Shown: positions 16,675-26,171, numbered from the stretch's first letter. The stretch is 64,000 nucleotides of DNA from Proteobacteria bacterium ST_bin14 (GCA_002083655.1 MSXR01000006.1:322449-386448), one strand, 5' to 3'. The notes: generated by a model from the letters alone, not told the origin. A program made the numbers and translations.

Positions 16675-18105
16675 TTATCGAGCGGGCGGCGTTGCGGGTT
16701 GCGCCGCCGGCAATGCGGGATTGGCAGACGGACGTGCCGGTGTGCTCGGCTGTAACGAGCCGGATACGCGCGGCTTAGTCCTCGGCGGAATTGCGGGTGT
16801 GTCCAAAGTGGCTGCCAGCTTGGCATCCTCGCTCACCGCCCGGGTGAATGGCGGCCCTGCAGGACTTCTATCGTCCGCGGTTGCCGTGGCGAGCGTACTT
16901 GGATTACCCGGAGTGCCGGGCGCATCGGGGACAAAGGGCTGGGCCTTCATGCACTGGCGGCGATCAGCGCGGGGAAACTGGCCACAGCTCCATAATGCCT
17001 TTTCAAACCCCCGAGCCCGGTCACGCAGATAGCTGAAAGACATCGTCGCGACCTGAAAAGGGCCAAGCGGCAAAACGGCGGGCGTGTTGAGCCGCGCCGT
17101 CCAGGCCATGTATTTGCAATAGCTACGCGTACCACAGCTTGCTTCTGCCAGTTTGCGGAAATCATCGGGGTTTGCGCGGCGATCAATCGTTGCCAGGAAC
17201 GCGTTGGGGTCACCCGGCACTGGGTCGGGCGCGATATAGGGCTCGGGCGGCAGTTCGCCCGCTGCCAGCGTCAGCAAGTCCATCCCCGCCCGGTGCGCGG
17301 GTGAGTAAACGGCAAGCTGGGTGATGGCGGGCTCGTTGACGTCGACCCGGCGAAAAAAGGCTGGGGGCGTGCCCCACCATCCGGTCCAGCGGAAAAACAG
17401 ATGCGTGCCTACCGCGCTCACCTTATCCAGGCTGGAACTCCAATATGGGACGACCCAATCGGTGTGATAATGGGTCGCATGCCCCACCTTTGCGAAAACC
17501 TGGCCATTCAGCGCCGCTGTTGCCACCGTTCGTGCGCGTATCCATGCGTCGTCAGACCAGCGATGCCGGATCAGCGCACCGTCACAGGTGAAGGTAAATT
17601 GGCACCCGGTGCGCCGCTCTGCCCCCTGAAACACCACGCCGCAGATGGTTTTGGGAAACGCCGGGTGCCGGACCCGGTTGATGATCACCTGCGCGACTGC
17701 CCGCTGACCGGTCGTGTCATCGCCCGCCTCGTATAGCACCGCTGTGGCCAGGCAATCGACTGCGCGGGCAGCGGCGATGCTGGCATCGCCCAGCCGGAAT
17801 GGACGTGCTGCGGGGTTGGGGCCGGTTGAATAGGGCACGGTTGCGTTGATTGCCCTGGCGTCGTCAGGGCTCAGGTCTATCAGGTTTACCGGATCGACGG
17901 GTGGCATCTGCTGCGGGGGAACGACGGGCAATGCAGCAGTGGTTCGGCTGATCGTTGCTGGCTCGCCCAGCGATGATCCAACGATCAGTGAAGGCATGCC
18001 AATCGCGATCGCGCTGATGATCGCAAGGACGATCGACGCCGGACGCCCGGGCTTACCCAGCAAGCCCGGATGGACAGCATGATCGGAAAAGGGCAGCGCA
18101 GGCAT
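16675..18105 (-). CDS. SleB-type cell wall hydrolase (Hydrolase_2) with membrane anchor
   Basis: 476 residues. A hydrophobic segment at about residues 23-45 serves as signal anchor. The catalytic domain begins CLATAVLYEAGDDTTGQRAVAQVIINR, with the putative catalytic Glu in YEAG, followed by HPAFPKTICGVVFQG and GCQFTFTCDG, all typical of the SleB/CwlJ lytic transglycosylase-like family of peptidoglycan hydrolases. The C-terminal 90 residues are Pro/Ala/Thr-rich and probably disordered. The start at 18105 has no strong ribosome binding site. The 128 bp to the convergent dehydrogenase gene show no clear terminator. Confidence 0.82.
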   Translation of the reverse strand: MPALPFSDHAVHPGLLGKPGRPASIVLAIISAIAIGMPSLIVGSSLGEPATISRTTAALPVVPPQQMPPVDPVNLIDLSPDDARAINATVPYSTGPNPAARPFRLGDASIAAARAVDCLATAVLYEAGDDTTGQRAVAQVIINRVRHPAFPKTICGVVFQGAERRTGCQFTFTCDGALIRHRWSDDAWIRARTVATAALNGQVFAKVGHATHYHTDWVVPYWSSSLDKVSAVGTHLFFRWTGWWGTPPAFFRRVDVNEPAITQLAVYSPAHRAGMDLLTLAAGELPPEPYIAPDPVPGDPNAFLATIDRRANPDDFRKLAEASCGTRSYCKYMAWTARLNTPAVLPLGPFQVATMSFSYLRDRARGFEKALWSCGQFPRADRRQCMKAQPFVPDAPGTPGNPSTLATATADDRSPAGPPFTRAVSEDAKLAATLDTPAIPPRTKPRVSGSLQPSTPARPSANPALPAAQPATPPAR

Positions 18106-18357
18106 GGATATCGAACGAGCTCGGGGTTAAAATGGTCCCGGCCCTTAGCCTAATTTGTGGCGCGCGCGAAGGGCAGTTGCCCGTTGAACAGGCGGCGCGC
18201 CAAGAGCTTGCCAATAGAATCGCTGAGTCTCACCTTGGAACACGGGGTGAAAGATTACCAAGCCGTTCGCGGCGACGACATTTTCGCCCACTGCCCGAAT
18301 CGATTCTAGACCGATTACGCCGAAACGGGACGACAACGAGCACGATCGTGTCGCGGG
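18106..18357. other. Intergenic region, 252 bp
   Basis: Lies upstream of the minus-strand wall hydrolase and downstream of the small secreted protein. It should hold the hydrolase promoter, but I see no convincing -35/-10 pair. A short GGGCA/TGCCC hairpin occurs near 18172 without a T-run. A 63-codon minus-strand frame (18145-18336) has no recognisable features. Confidence 0.3.
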
Positions 18358-18699
18358 TCAGTTGCCCCAAAAACCAGTGGCCTCGCACAAATCCCATTGA
18401 TCAGCCGCCTTCATCCGGCAATCACGATCCGCTGGCGCGCAGGCCCCAAAGGCGATTTCGTAATGGCGATAGCAGCTAACTTGTCCGGGTGTTACAGCGA
18501 CTTGGTTGCTCCGCTTGATGGGGTTGACCGGGTTGCCGCCCACAAAAGCTGCGACTTTTACAGGTCGCGCCGTTGCAGCGCGCGCGCTTGGGGCGGCTGT
18601 TGCCGCCACCTGCGCAGGCGTTACAGGATTGCCCATCACCATCGGCCAAAGCTGCAGAATTGCCAGCATCACGCTGACACAGATCATCACCCTACGCAT
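18358..18699 (-). CDS. Small secreted or anchored protein, unknown
   Basis: 113 residues from the ATG at 18699, which has GGGG eight bases upstream (a GTG at 18708 is also open). A hydrophobic signal RRVMICVSVMLAILQLW precedes two similar motifs, GNPVTPAQV and GNPVNPIKR, then a cysteine-rich C-terminus (CYRHYEIAFGACAP, DCRMKAADQWDLCEATGFW) with four Cys that could pair outside the cytoplasm. No family recognised. It follows cysK by 73 bp on the same strand. Confidence 0.55.
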   Translation of the reverse strand: MRRVMICVSVMLAILQLWPMVMGNPVTPAQVAATAAPSARAATARPVKVAAFVGGNPVNPIKRSNQVAVTPGQVSCYRHYEIAFGACAPADRDCRMKAADQWDLCEATGFWGN

Positions 18700-18772
18700 T
18701 AACGCCACCCCAGACAGTCCCCACGACTCGTCGATGATACCGCTAAATCACGGTAAAGGCGATATTCATCAT

Positions 18773-19693
18773 TCAGCTTTCGGGCAGAAAATCGGGCACC
18801 GATAAATAGCGTTCGCCGGTATCATAATTGAAGCCAAGGACGCGGGCATCGCTGGGCAGGTCGGGCAGTTTTTGGGCGATGGCCGCGAGCGTCGCGCCGG
18901 AGCTGATGCCAACCAGCATCCCTTCCTCAGCCGCTGATCGCCGGGCCATATTCTTTGCGGCCCCGGCATCCACCTTGATCGCGTCGTCGATCGCGCCGGT
19001 GTGGAGATTGGCGGGGATGAAGCCCGCGCCGATTCCTTGAATGGGGTGCGGCCCTGGCGCGCCGCCAGAAATAACCGGCGATGCTTCTGGCTCCACGGCA
19101 TAGACCTTCAATTGCGGCCAGTGCGCCTTTAGGGCTTCGGCGATACCGGTAATGTGCCCGCCGGTGCCAACGCCGGTAATGATGACGTCGATCGGGGTCT
19201 CCGCAAAATCGGCGAGGATTTCGAGCGCGGTCGTTCGAACATGAACAGCAATATTGGCCGGGTTTTCAAATTGTTGCGGCATCCATGCGCCTGGCGTTGC
19301 GTCCACAAGTGCCATTGCCCGCTCAATCGCGCCCCGCATGCCCTTTTCGCGCGGGGTAAGATCAAAGGTGGCGCCATAGGCCAGCATAAGGCGTCGCCGC
19401 TCTATCGACATGCTTTCGGGCATGACGAGCACCAGCTTATACCCCTTCACCGCGGCAACCATGGCCAAGCCCACGCCGGTATTGCCACTGGTCGGCTCGA
19501 TGATCGTCCCGCCGGGTTTAAGATCGCCCGATGCCTCTGCCGCCTCGATCATCGCCAGCGCGATCCGGTCTTTGATCGATCCGCCCGGGTTTGATCGTTC
19601 GGATTTAATCCAGACCTCGTTGTTCGGGAAAAGCTTGGACACCCGGATGTGCGGGGTATTGCCAATGGTTTCCAGGATCGTGTTGGCTTTCAT
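18773..19693 (-). CDS. cysK: Cysteine synthase A (O-acetylserine sulfhydrylase)
   Basis: PLP enzyme of 306 residues that makes cysteine from O-acetylserine and sulfide. Lys41 in GGSIKDR binds PLP, TSGNTG (residues 68-73) grips the cofactor phosphate/substrate carboxylate, and GVGTGGHITG is the glycine loop. The family's QFENPANI stretch is present. Its ATG overlaps the stop of the upstream MFS gene (ATGA), so the two are translationally coupled, an unusual partner for cysK. Confidence 0.95.
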   Translation of the reverse strand: MKANTILETIGNTPHIRVSKLFPNNEVWIKSERSNPGGSIKDRIALAMIEAAEASGDLKPGGTIIEPTSGNTGVGLAMVAAVKGYKLVLVMPESMSIERRRLMLAYGATFDLTPREKGMRGAIERAMALVDATPGAWMPQQFENPANIAVHVRTTALEILADFAETPIDVIITGVGTGGHITGIAEALKAHWPQLKVYAVEPEASPVISGGAPGPHPIQGIGAGFIPANLHTGAIDDAIKVDAGAAKNMARRSAAEEGMLVGISSGATLAAIAQKLPDLPSDARVLGFNYDTGERYLSVPDFLPES

Positions 19694-20973
19694 GTGACGG
19701 CCTCCATCTTGATGGTATCGGGATCAGGTAAATCTTCACTGGGGTCGAATGTACGGGCGCGGCGGATGCTGGGGAACAGGAATGTCCACAAGATGGTGAC
19801 GATAATCGCGCCGCCGCCGCCGACCAGCACAGCGCCCACCGGGCCGAGCGCGGCGGCGAGGAACCCCGATTCAGCTTCCCCCAGTTCGTTCGAGGCCGAG
19901 ATGGTAAGCTGGGACACCGCACCGACCCGCCCGCGCTTGTCATCGGGCGTATGGAGCTGGATCAGCGACTGGCGGATATAGACCGAGAACATGTCAGCCG
20001 CCCCCGCAATCGCCAGCGCGGCAAGGCTTAGCGCCATCGTCTGCGAAACGCCGAAGACAATCGTGGCGGTGCCATATACCATCACCGCCCACAGCATCTT
20101 TGGGCCAACATTGGTCTTGATCGGCCGAAACGAGAAGAAGATTGCCGTTGCCGATGCTCCGACAGCGGGGGCCGATGCGAGCAGGCTCAGTCCCACTGGG
20201 CCGACCTTCAATATGTCATGCGCGTAAATTGGCAGCAGCGCCGTTGTGCCCGCCAGAAACACCGCGAACAGATCAAGCGTGATCGTGCCCAGCACCAGCT
20301 TGTTTTGCCCCACATAGGCTAGCCCATCGGCAATCTGGCGCAGCGGATGCGCTTTGCCCGGGATGACGGTGCGCGGCACGGGGCCGATCATCATCAAGCA
20401 GGTGAACCCGGTGATGAACAACGCCGTCGCCAGCGCATAAGCGGCAAAGGGGGCTGCAGCATAGGCGATGCCGCCAAGCGCTGGCCCGATGATGGTGCCG
20501 ACCTGCCAAGAAATTGAGCTGAGGGCGATTGCGGTCGGGAGCACGGCGCGAGGGACGAGGTTGGGGGCCAGCGCACTGAATGCGGGGCCGCCAAACGCGC
20601 GACCAAATCCCAGCACAATCGCCACGCCAAATAGCACCGGCAGCGTCATTGCTCCTGCATAAGTAACGACTGTCAGGATCAGCGCGCAGGCGATTTGCAG
20701 CGACACCGTGGCGCGGCAAATCCAGCGGCGGTCAAATCGGTCGGCAACCCAGCCGGTAATCGGGGTTGAAAAGAATAGCGGGACGAACTGAAGCAGCCCT
20801 ATCAACCCGAGTTGCGCCGCCGCTGCGCTTGGCCCCATCGTCTCACGGGCGATGGTGTAGGTTTGCCAGCCGATCACGATGATCATCGCGTTTTGCGCAA
20901 TTGTCATGGAAAAGCGCGACGCCCAGTAAAACCGGAAATTGGCGATCTGAAAGGGGTGGGTGGGTTCAGCCAT
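19690..20973 (-). CDS. MFS exporter, EntS-like (MFS_3) family
   Basis: About 427 residues from MAEPTHPFQIANFRFYWASRF, a start typical of the MFS_3/EntS-like efflux family; the open frame runs to 21291 but that extension contains no membrane helices. About 12 hydrophobic segments are visible, with the GWVADRFDRRW loop between helices 2 and 3 and ALGFGRAFGGPAF-like glycine-rich helix 4-5. Substrate unknown; relatives export siderophores, drugs or metabolites. It is coupled to cysK downstream, which hints at a thiol or amino-acid-related substrate, but that is inference. Confidence 0.83.
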   Translation of the reverse strand: MAEPTHPFQIANFRFYWASRFSMTIAQNAMIIVIGWQTYTIARETMGPSAAAAQLGLIGLLQFVPLFFSTPITGWVADRFDRRWICRATVSLQIACALILTVVTYAGAMTLPVLFGVAIVLGFGRAFGGPAFSALAPNLVPRAVLPTAIALSSISWQVGTIIGPALGGIAYAAAPFAAYALATALFITGFTCLMMIGPVPRTVIPGKAHPLRQIADGLAYVGQNKLVLGTITLDLFAVFLAGTTALLPIYAHDILKVGPVGLSLLASAPAVGASATAIFFSFRPIKTNVGPKMLWAVMVYGTATIVFGVSQTMALSLAALAIAGAADMFSVYIRQSLIQLHTPDDKRGRVGAVSQLTISASNELGEAESGFLAAALGPVGAVLVGGGGAIIVTILWTFLFPSIRRARTFDPSEDLPDPDTIKMEAVT

Positions 20974-21127
20974 TGCTAGCGGCTTTAAGGCGCATCGGCC
21001 CGGCGGGGCAATCAGCGATTGCTGCGCGGCCCCAAGCTTTTCTTCATGATGGTCGGCAGGCCAGGGGCTGGCGGGAACGCACATAACCTGCCAGCTTTGC
21101 TTTAATCGACTCAAGTAGGAGCAGCCG

Positions 21128-22858
21128 GTGCGTTTGAAATTATTGGTGGCGGCCAGCCTGATGGCACTCGCGGCGTGCAGCCCGGGCGCGCAGGCTCCCG
21201 GTGGATCGATGACCGCAATGGCGCAAGCTGGCGATTGGGCGAAGTTTCGCGATGCCTTTGTCACCAACTGGTTCGAGTTGGATCCGGCCAATGCCGTATA
21301 TCAGGGCAAACATGAATTTGATGGTCGCCTGCCGGACTGGAGTGCTGCCGGGCTGAAGAAGCAAGGCGATTTCCTGCGCGAAACAATCGCGGCGGCGGGC
21401 AAATTTGATGGCGCCAAATTATCGGAAGCTGACCGGTTTGAGCGTGATTATCTGGTCAAGGTCGCCGAAGGAAAGCTGTTCTGGCTGGAAGATGCCGATC
21501 AGCCGCACCGCAACCCCACTTACTATGTCGGCGGCGGGCTTGATCCCAATGTCTATATCGCGCGGCCCTATGCGGATGCGCCGACGCGGATGAAGGCGAT
21601 GATCGCGTTTTTCAAAAGCGTGGCAGCGCAGGCCCCCAATATCCGCGCCAATTTAAAAACCCCGATGCCGCTCAGCTTTGTCAATTACGGGGTGGCAGGG
21701 TTTAACGGCTTTGCGGATTTTTATGCGGGCGATGCGAAAAAGGCATTTGCCAGCGTGAAAGATCCCGCGCTGCAGGCCGAATTTGATACAGCTTCCCAAG
21801 CAGCGGCCACGGCGATGCGCGAGATTGGCAGCTGGCTGGAAAGCCAGCGTGGCACCGCGACGCAGGAATTTGCGCTGGGCGCAGATCGGTTCGCGCGGAT
21901 GCTGGCTGCAACCGAAGGGGTCAACACCCCGCTCGCTGAGCTGGAAAAGATCGGGATGGCCGATTTGAAGCGCAATCAGGATGCGTTTGTGGCTGCCTGT
22001 GCGACATTCGCCCCCGGTGCGACGATTGAAGCCTGCACCGCCAAAATGAACGCGAACAAGCCCGATGGTGGGCCGGTTGCCGAAGCGCGGCGGCAAATTC
22101 CCATGTTGCGCGCGTTTGTGATCGACAAGGATCTCGTCTCTATCCCCGGCACTGAAGAGGCGCTGGTGGAGGAAAGTCCGCCTTATAACCGCCAGAACTC
22201 GGCGTATATCGACCCGCCGGGGCCGTTCGATAAGGGCATTCCCTCAGTCTATTATATCTCCCCGCCCGATCCGAGCTGGAGCAAAGAAGTGCAGGACGGG
22301 TTCGTGCCCGGCAAGCAGGATTTGCTGTTTACGTCGGTGCATGAAGTGATGCCCGGCCATTTTGTCCAGTTCCTCCACGCCAACCGGTCGCCCTCACTGT
22401 TCGGGCAATTATTCGTTGGCTATGCCTATGCGGAGGGCTGGGCGCATTATACCGAGGAAATGATGTGGGAAGCCGGGCTGAACAACGGCGATCCCGAAAC
22501 GCATATTGGCCAGCTCGCCAACGCGCTGCTGCGCGATTGCCGGTTCCTGTCGGCGATCCGGCTGCATTCGGGCACGATGACGCAAGAACAATCGCGTGAA
22601 TTGTTCATCAAGGAATGCCACCAGGACGAAGGCACCGCCCGCCAGCAATCGGCGCGCGGCACATATGATCCGGCTTATCTGAACTACACGCTCGGCAAGC
22701 TGATGATCCGCAAACTCCGCGCAGACTGGACCGCGAGCCGGGGCGGTACCAAGGCGTGGAAGGGCTTTCACGATGCCTTTCTCAGTTTTGGTGGGCCACC
22801 AGTTCCGCTGGTTCGCAAGGCGATGATGAAGGAGGGGAGCGCGAAATCTGTGTTTTGA
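21128..22858 (+). CDS. DUF885 lipoprotein (putative metallopeptidase-like)
   Basis: 576 residues from a GTG at 21128 preceded by AGGAG. The signal peptide LLVAASLMALAAC ends in a lipobox (LAAC-S), so the protein is lipid-anchored in the envelope. The DUF885 hallmarks are present: TSVHEVMPGHFVQF (about residues 400-413) with a His-Glu...Gly-His arrangement, YAEGWAHYTEEMM and the C-terminal YTLGKLMIRKL. DUF885 proteins are thought to be zinc peptidases but few are tested. Divergent from the MFS exporter with 154 bp between starts. Confidence 0.88.
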   Translation: MRLKLLVAASLMALAACSPGAQAPGGSMTAMAQAGDWAKFRDAFVTNWFELDPANAVYQGKHEFDGRLPDWSAAGLKKQGDFLRETIAAAGKFDGAKLSEADRFERDYLVKVAEGKLFWLEDADQPHRNPTYYVGGGLDPNVYIARPYADAPTRMKAMIAFFKSVAAQAPNIRANLKTPMPLSFVNYGVAGFNGFADFYAGDAKKAFASVKDPALQAEFDTASQAAATAMREIGSWLESQRGTATQEFALGADRFARMLAATEGVNTPLAELEKIGMADLKRNQDAFVAACATFAPGATIEACTAKMNANKPDGGPVAEARRQIPMLRAFVIDKDLVSIPGTEEALVEESPPYNRQNSAYIDPPGPFDKGIPSVYYISPPDPSWSKEVQDGFVPGKQDLLFTSVHEVMPGHFVQFLHANRSPSLFGQLFVGYAYAEGWAHYTEEMMWEAGLNNGDPETHIGQLANALLRDCRFLSAIRLHSGTMTQEQSRELFIKECHQDEGTARQQSARGTYDPAYLNYTLGKLMIRKLRADWTASRGGTKAWKGFHDAFLSFGGPPVPLVRKAMMKEGSAKSVF

Positions 22859-22949
22859 GGACAGGTGAATGCACTTGGCACCACGATCCTGTTACCAGCC
22901 AGTCGAGATTTCTTGCTGCACCGCACCATTTCATGCTATATCGTGGTGG

Positions 22950-23294
22950 ATGAAGCAGCCCGAATCCCAAGGCGATGATAGCGCCCCGACTGGCCCGGTC
23001 CCGACAATCCTTGAGGCGGTGGTCCGCCGTCTGTGCGTGAGCGCTGTGTATAACCGCGGCATCGTTACCCTCGCGCCGCATATACTCTATACCAAACATG
23101 ATGAGCTGCACCTTGATGCCGTCGCGCTGGAGCGCGATGGCAAGCCGCCGCGTGAGGTAAAAATCGGCACCTATCGGGTCAGCGGGCTGGGCAGTATCTC
23201 TCTGATGGACCGCGCCTTTTTGCCTGTTGAACTGTTTGATCCGCTTGAGGCGAAGTATCAGAACGTTACGTTGATGGCGGTCGACCGCGTTTAG
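22950..23294 (+). CDS. Hypothetical protein, 114 residues
   Basis: From the ATG at 22950 (MKQPESQGDD), preceded by GGTGG. The body (LEAVVRRLCVSAVYNRGIVTLAPHILYTKHDELHLDAVALERDG) looks like a small beta-rich domain and ends KYQNVTLMAVDRV; it resembles the kind of domain found in WYL-like or short regulatory proteins but I cannot place it. No signal peptide or membrane segment. Convergent with uvrD. The frame upstream of 22950 is a poor match to coding sequence. Confidence 0.6.
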   Translation: MKQPESQGDDSAPTGPVPTILEAVVRRLCVSAVYNRGIVTLAPHILYTKHDELHLDAVALERDGKPPREVKIGTYRVSGLGSISLMDRAFLPVELFDPLEAKYQNVTLMAVDRV

Positions 23295-23342
23295 CCTCGG
23301 TTTGGGTTATTTCTAACCTGCAACAAATCCGTCCGTCCAAAA

Positions 23343-25622
23343 TCACCCAATCGCCACAAAGCTGTCCATTACGCGCTTGCGCCCCGCTGTCTCGAACTCG
23401 ATCTCGAGCTTGTTGCCCTCGATTTCGACAATCGCGCCATAGCCGAACTTTTGGTGAAAGACGCGCATCCCTAGCGAAACGTCACTCCGCCCCTTGTTGC
23501 CGATGCTGACCGCGCTGGCCCTCGCTTCCACAACGCGCGCGGGTTCGCGGACAAAGCTGGATCCCGTGCCTGCTGCGCGTTGCCACCCCGGCCCACGCCC
23601 CGTGCCGCGCGCGACATCAGCAAAGGGATCGGCGCGCTCGGACCAGTTGGCGCGCCACAGGCTTTCGCCGCCGACCATGCTGGTTTCGCTGTCAATATGT
23701 GCAGCGGGCAGCTCGCCGACGAACCGGCTGGGGATGCTTGACGTCCATTGCCCGTAAATGCGGCGGTTGGCGGCATGAAGGATGATCGCGCGCCGGCGCG
23801 CCCGCGTGATCGCGACATAGGCGAGGCGGCGTTCCTCCTCCAGCGATGCATTGCCGCCCTCATCAATCGCGCGCTGCGACGGGAGCAGCCCTTCTTCCCA
23901 GCCGACCAAAAAGACCGTGTCGTACTCAAGCCCTTTGGCGGCATGGATCGTCATGATCGTCACCTTGGCCTCTTCGGCCTGCGCTTCATTGTCCATGACG
24001 AGGCTGACATGTTCGAGGAACGCGCCGAGCGTTTCATATTCCTCCATCGCGCGAACCAGTTCGGACAGGTTTTCCAGGCGCCCCGACGCTTCGGTTGATT
24101 TTTCGGCCTGAAGCACGGCGGTGTAACCGCTTTCATCAAGGATTTGCCGGGCGAGTTCGGGGTGCGGTAAATCCGCTGCCATTTGCCGCCAGCGGGCCAG
24201 ATCAATGACGAAATTGCCAAGCGACCGGCGCGCCTGCGGTGTAAGCTCGTCGGTGTCCAGGATGCGCGCGGCGGCGATGCTGAGCGGCACCCCCTCCGCC
24301 CGCGCGAGTTGATGCACGCGCTGCACCGCTTTGTCGCCCAGGCCGCGCTTGGGCACGTTGACGATCCGTTCAAACGCCAGATCATCGGCGGGTTGGCTGA
24401 CGATGCGCAGATAGGCGAGGGCATCGCGAATTTCGGCACGTTCGTAGAAACGGAAACCGCCGACGATCCGGTACGGCATGCCGATTGCGATGAACCGGTC
24501 TTCAAACTCGCGGGTCTGGTGCTGTGCGCGGACCAGAATGGCGACATGGTCGAGAGATTTGCCGCCCCGTTGGGCACTCTCGATTTCCTCTCCCACGCGG
24601 CGCGCCTCTTCCGGGCCATCCCACACGCCGAGCACTTTCACCTTTTCGCCCTGCTGCTCGTCGGTCCACAATGTCTTGCCCAGCCGCCCGCTGTTATTCG
24701 CGATCACGCCGGAAGCTGCCGCCAGAATATGCGGCGTACTGCGGTAGTTTTGTTCGAGCTTGATCACCTTTGCGCCCGGAAAATCCTTTTCGAACTTCAA
24801 GATATTTTCCACCTGCGCGCCGCGCCATGAATAGATCGACTGGTCGTCATCGCCCACGCAGCAAATGTTCTTGCGCTCCTGTGCCAGCAGTCGAAGCCAC
24901 AGATATTGGACGCTGTTGGTATCCTGATACTCGTCAACCATGATGTAGCGGAACCGCTTCTGATAAGCGCTGAGCACCTCGCGATCACGCTTCAGGATCG
25001 TCAGGACGTGGAGCAGAAGATCGCCAAAATCGCAGGCATTGAGCGCGATCAGCCGTGCCTGATAGGCAGTGTACATCTCTTTGCCGCGGCCGTTGGCAAA
25101 GGCTTCGCTTTCGCCCGCATCGATATCCTGCGGCGTCAGCCCTTTGTTCTTCCAGCCATCGATAATTCCACCAAGCTGGCGCGCCGGCCAGCGTTTCTCA
25201 TCGATGTCGGCTGCGATGATCAGCTGTTTCATCAGCCGCAATTGATCGTCGGTATCCAAAATCGTGAAGTTTGGATGCAGCCCGACCAGTTCGGCATGGC
25301 GGCGCAGCATTTTTGCGCCGATTGCGTGGAAGGTGCCCAGCCACGGCATCCCCTCCACCACATCGCCGACGATCGCGTGGACGCGGTGACGCATCTCCCG
25401 CGCGGCCTTGTTGGTGAACGTGACGGACAGGATTTCCGATGGATAGGCTTTGCGCGTGTAGATCAAATGCGCGAGTCGCGCCGTCAACGCTGCCGTCTTG
25501 CCCGTGCCAGCACCCGCCAGCACCAGTACGGGGCCATCGGTCGTCAGCACGGCTTCACGCTGCGGCGCATTCAGCGTGCGCAGATAGGGCGGATCTTGGG
25601 GGCTGGGGGCGGGCAGGGTCAT
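23343..25622 (-). CDS. uvrD: ATP-dependent DNA helicase UvrD/PcrA
   Basis: Superfamily 1A 3'-5' helicase of about 759 residues, acting in nucleotide-excision and mismatch repair. Visible: LNAPQREAVLTTDGPVLVLAGAGTGKT (Q motif and Walker A), VDEYQDTN (Walker B), DDDQSIYSWRGA, EQNYRST, and HAAKGLEYDTVFLVGWEEG. The C-terminal 45 residues (GMRVFHQKFGYGAIVEIEGNKLEIEF) form the Tudor-like domain that binds RNA polymerase in PcrA. The ATG at 25622 gives MTLPAPSPQDPPYLRTLNAPQ; a longer frame to 25658 is less likely. Confidence 0.95.
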   Translation of the reverse strand: MTLPAPSPQDPPYLRTLNAPQREAVLTTDGPVLVLAGAGTGKTAALTARLAHLIYTRKAYPSEILSVTFTNKAAREMRHRVHAIVGDVVEGMPWLGTFHAIGAKMLRRHAELVGLHPNFTILDTDDQLRLMKQLIIAADIDEKRWPARQLGGIIDGWKNKGLTPQDIDAGESEAFANGRGKEMYTAYQARLIALNACDFGDLLLHVLTILKRDREVLSAYQKRFRYIMVDEYQDTNSVQYLWLRLLAQERKNICCVGDDDQSIYSWRGAQVENILKFEKDFPGAKVIKLEQNYRSTPHILAAASGVIANNSGRLGKTLWTDEQQGEKVKVLGVWDGPEEARRVGEEIESAQRGGKSLDHVAILVRAQHQTREFEDRFIAIGMPYRIVGGFRFYERAEIRDALAYLRIVSQPADDLAFERIVNVPKRGLGDKAVQRVHQLARAEGVPLSIAAARILDTDELTPQARRSLGNFVIDLARWRQMAADLPHPELARQILDESGYTAVLQAEKSTEASGRLENLSELVRAMEEYETLGAFLEHVSLVMDNEAQAEEAKVTIMTIHAAKGLEYDTVFLVGWEEGLLPSQRAIDEGGNASLEEERRLAYVAITRARRRAIILHAANRRIYGQWTSSIPSRFVGELPAAHIDSETSMVGGESLWRANWSERADPFADVARGTGRGPGWQRAAGTGSSFVREPARVVEARASAVSIGNKGRSDVSLGMRVFHQKFGYGAIVEIEGNKLEIEFETAGRKRVMDSFVAIG

Positions 25623-25720
25623 CAGTGAACAGGTAGGGAACGTGGGCAAAAGGGGCAAGCGCGCTTGTGCTGTCGGTTAGAGGTGATAGCGTTATCAGCA
25701 ATCAATCAGGAGGAATCGCG

Positions 25721-26101
25721 ATGGCGGTAGCAATTGAACACTGGCACGCGCTGATGGACGCTCGCGATCCGGGTGGGCTTGATGATTTGATTGCCGAAGA
25801 TTGCGTGTTCCGGTCGCCCGCCGTGCACACGCCGCAAATTGGCAAGGCAATCACGATCAAATATCTGACAGCTGCACAAAAGGTGTTGGGGGTGCCCAGC
25901 TTTCGGTATGTCGAGGAATGGGTGGGGCCGAATTCTGCCGTGCTGGAATTTGAGCTTGATTTGGACGGTATCCAGGTAAACGGCGTCGACATCATCCATT
26001 GGAATGATGCCGACAAGATCATCAGCTTTCGCGTCATGATCCGCCCGGTAAAGGGACTGCAGGCAGTGATGCCGGCAATGGCCGCCGTTCTGGCGAGCTG
26101 A
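25721..26101 (+). CDS. SnoaL-like (NTF2 fold) protein
   Basis: 126 residues, preceded by a strong AGGAGG site; ATG at 25721. The sequence IEHWHALMDARDPGGLDDLIAEDCVFRSPAVHTP is the typical opening of SnoaL/nuclear-transport-factor-2-like proteins, a cone-shaped fold used as isomerase, hydrolase or ligand-binding domain. Substrate unknown. Divergent from uvrD and 93 bp before the phosphate transporter, with a Pho box between, so probably a separate unit. Confidence 0.8.
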   Translation: MAVAIEHWHALMDARDPGGLDDLIAEDCVFRSPAVHTPQIGKAITIKYLTAAQKVLGVPSFRYVEEWVGPNSAVLEFELDLDGIQVNGVDIIHWNDADKIISFRVMIRPVKGLQAVMPAMAAVLAS

Positions 26102-26153
26102 TTGGCCATATGATTGGGCTTGATTAGGCGCGATGCGCCGTTATCCGGCGTGA

Positions 26154-26171
26154 CTGTCATCCATCTGACAC
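26154..26171 (+). promoter_or_regulatory. Pho box before the PiT transporter
   Basis: CTGTCAT-CCAT-CTGACAC: two 7-bp direct repeats with a 4-bp spacer, matching the PhoB consensus CTGTCAT/CTGTCAC at 13 of 14 positions. It ends 23 bp before the pit ATG. A weak promoter (TTGATT at 26120, TATCCG at 26142, 16-bp spacer) would place the transcription start inside the box, an arrangement that suits repression by PhoB, as reported for pit in Sinorhizobium. Confidence 0.75.

Noticed and set aside
18145..18336. A 63-codon minus-strand frame between the wall hydrolase and the small secreted protein
   Set aside because: No motif, no ribosome binding site and no coding-like composition.
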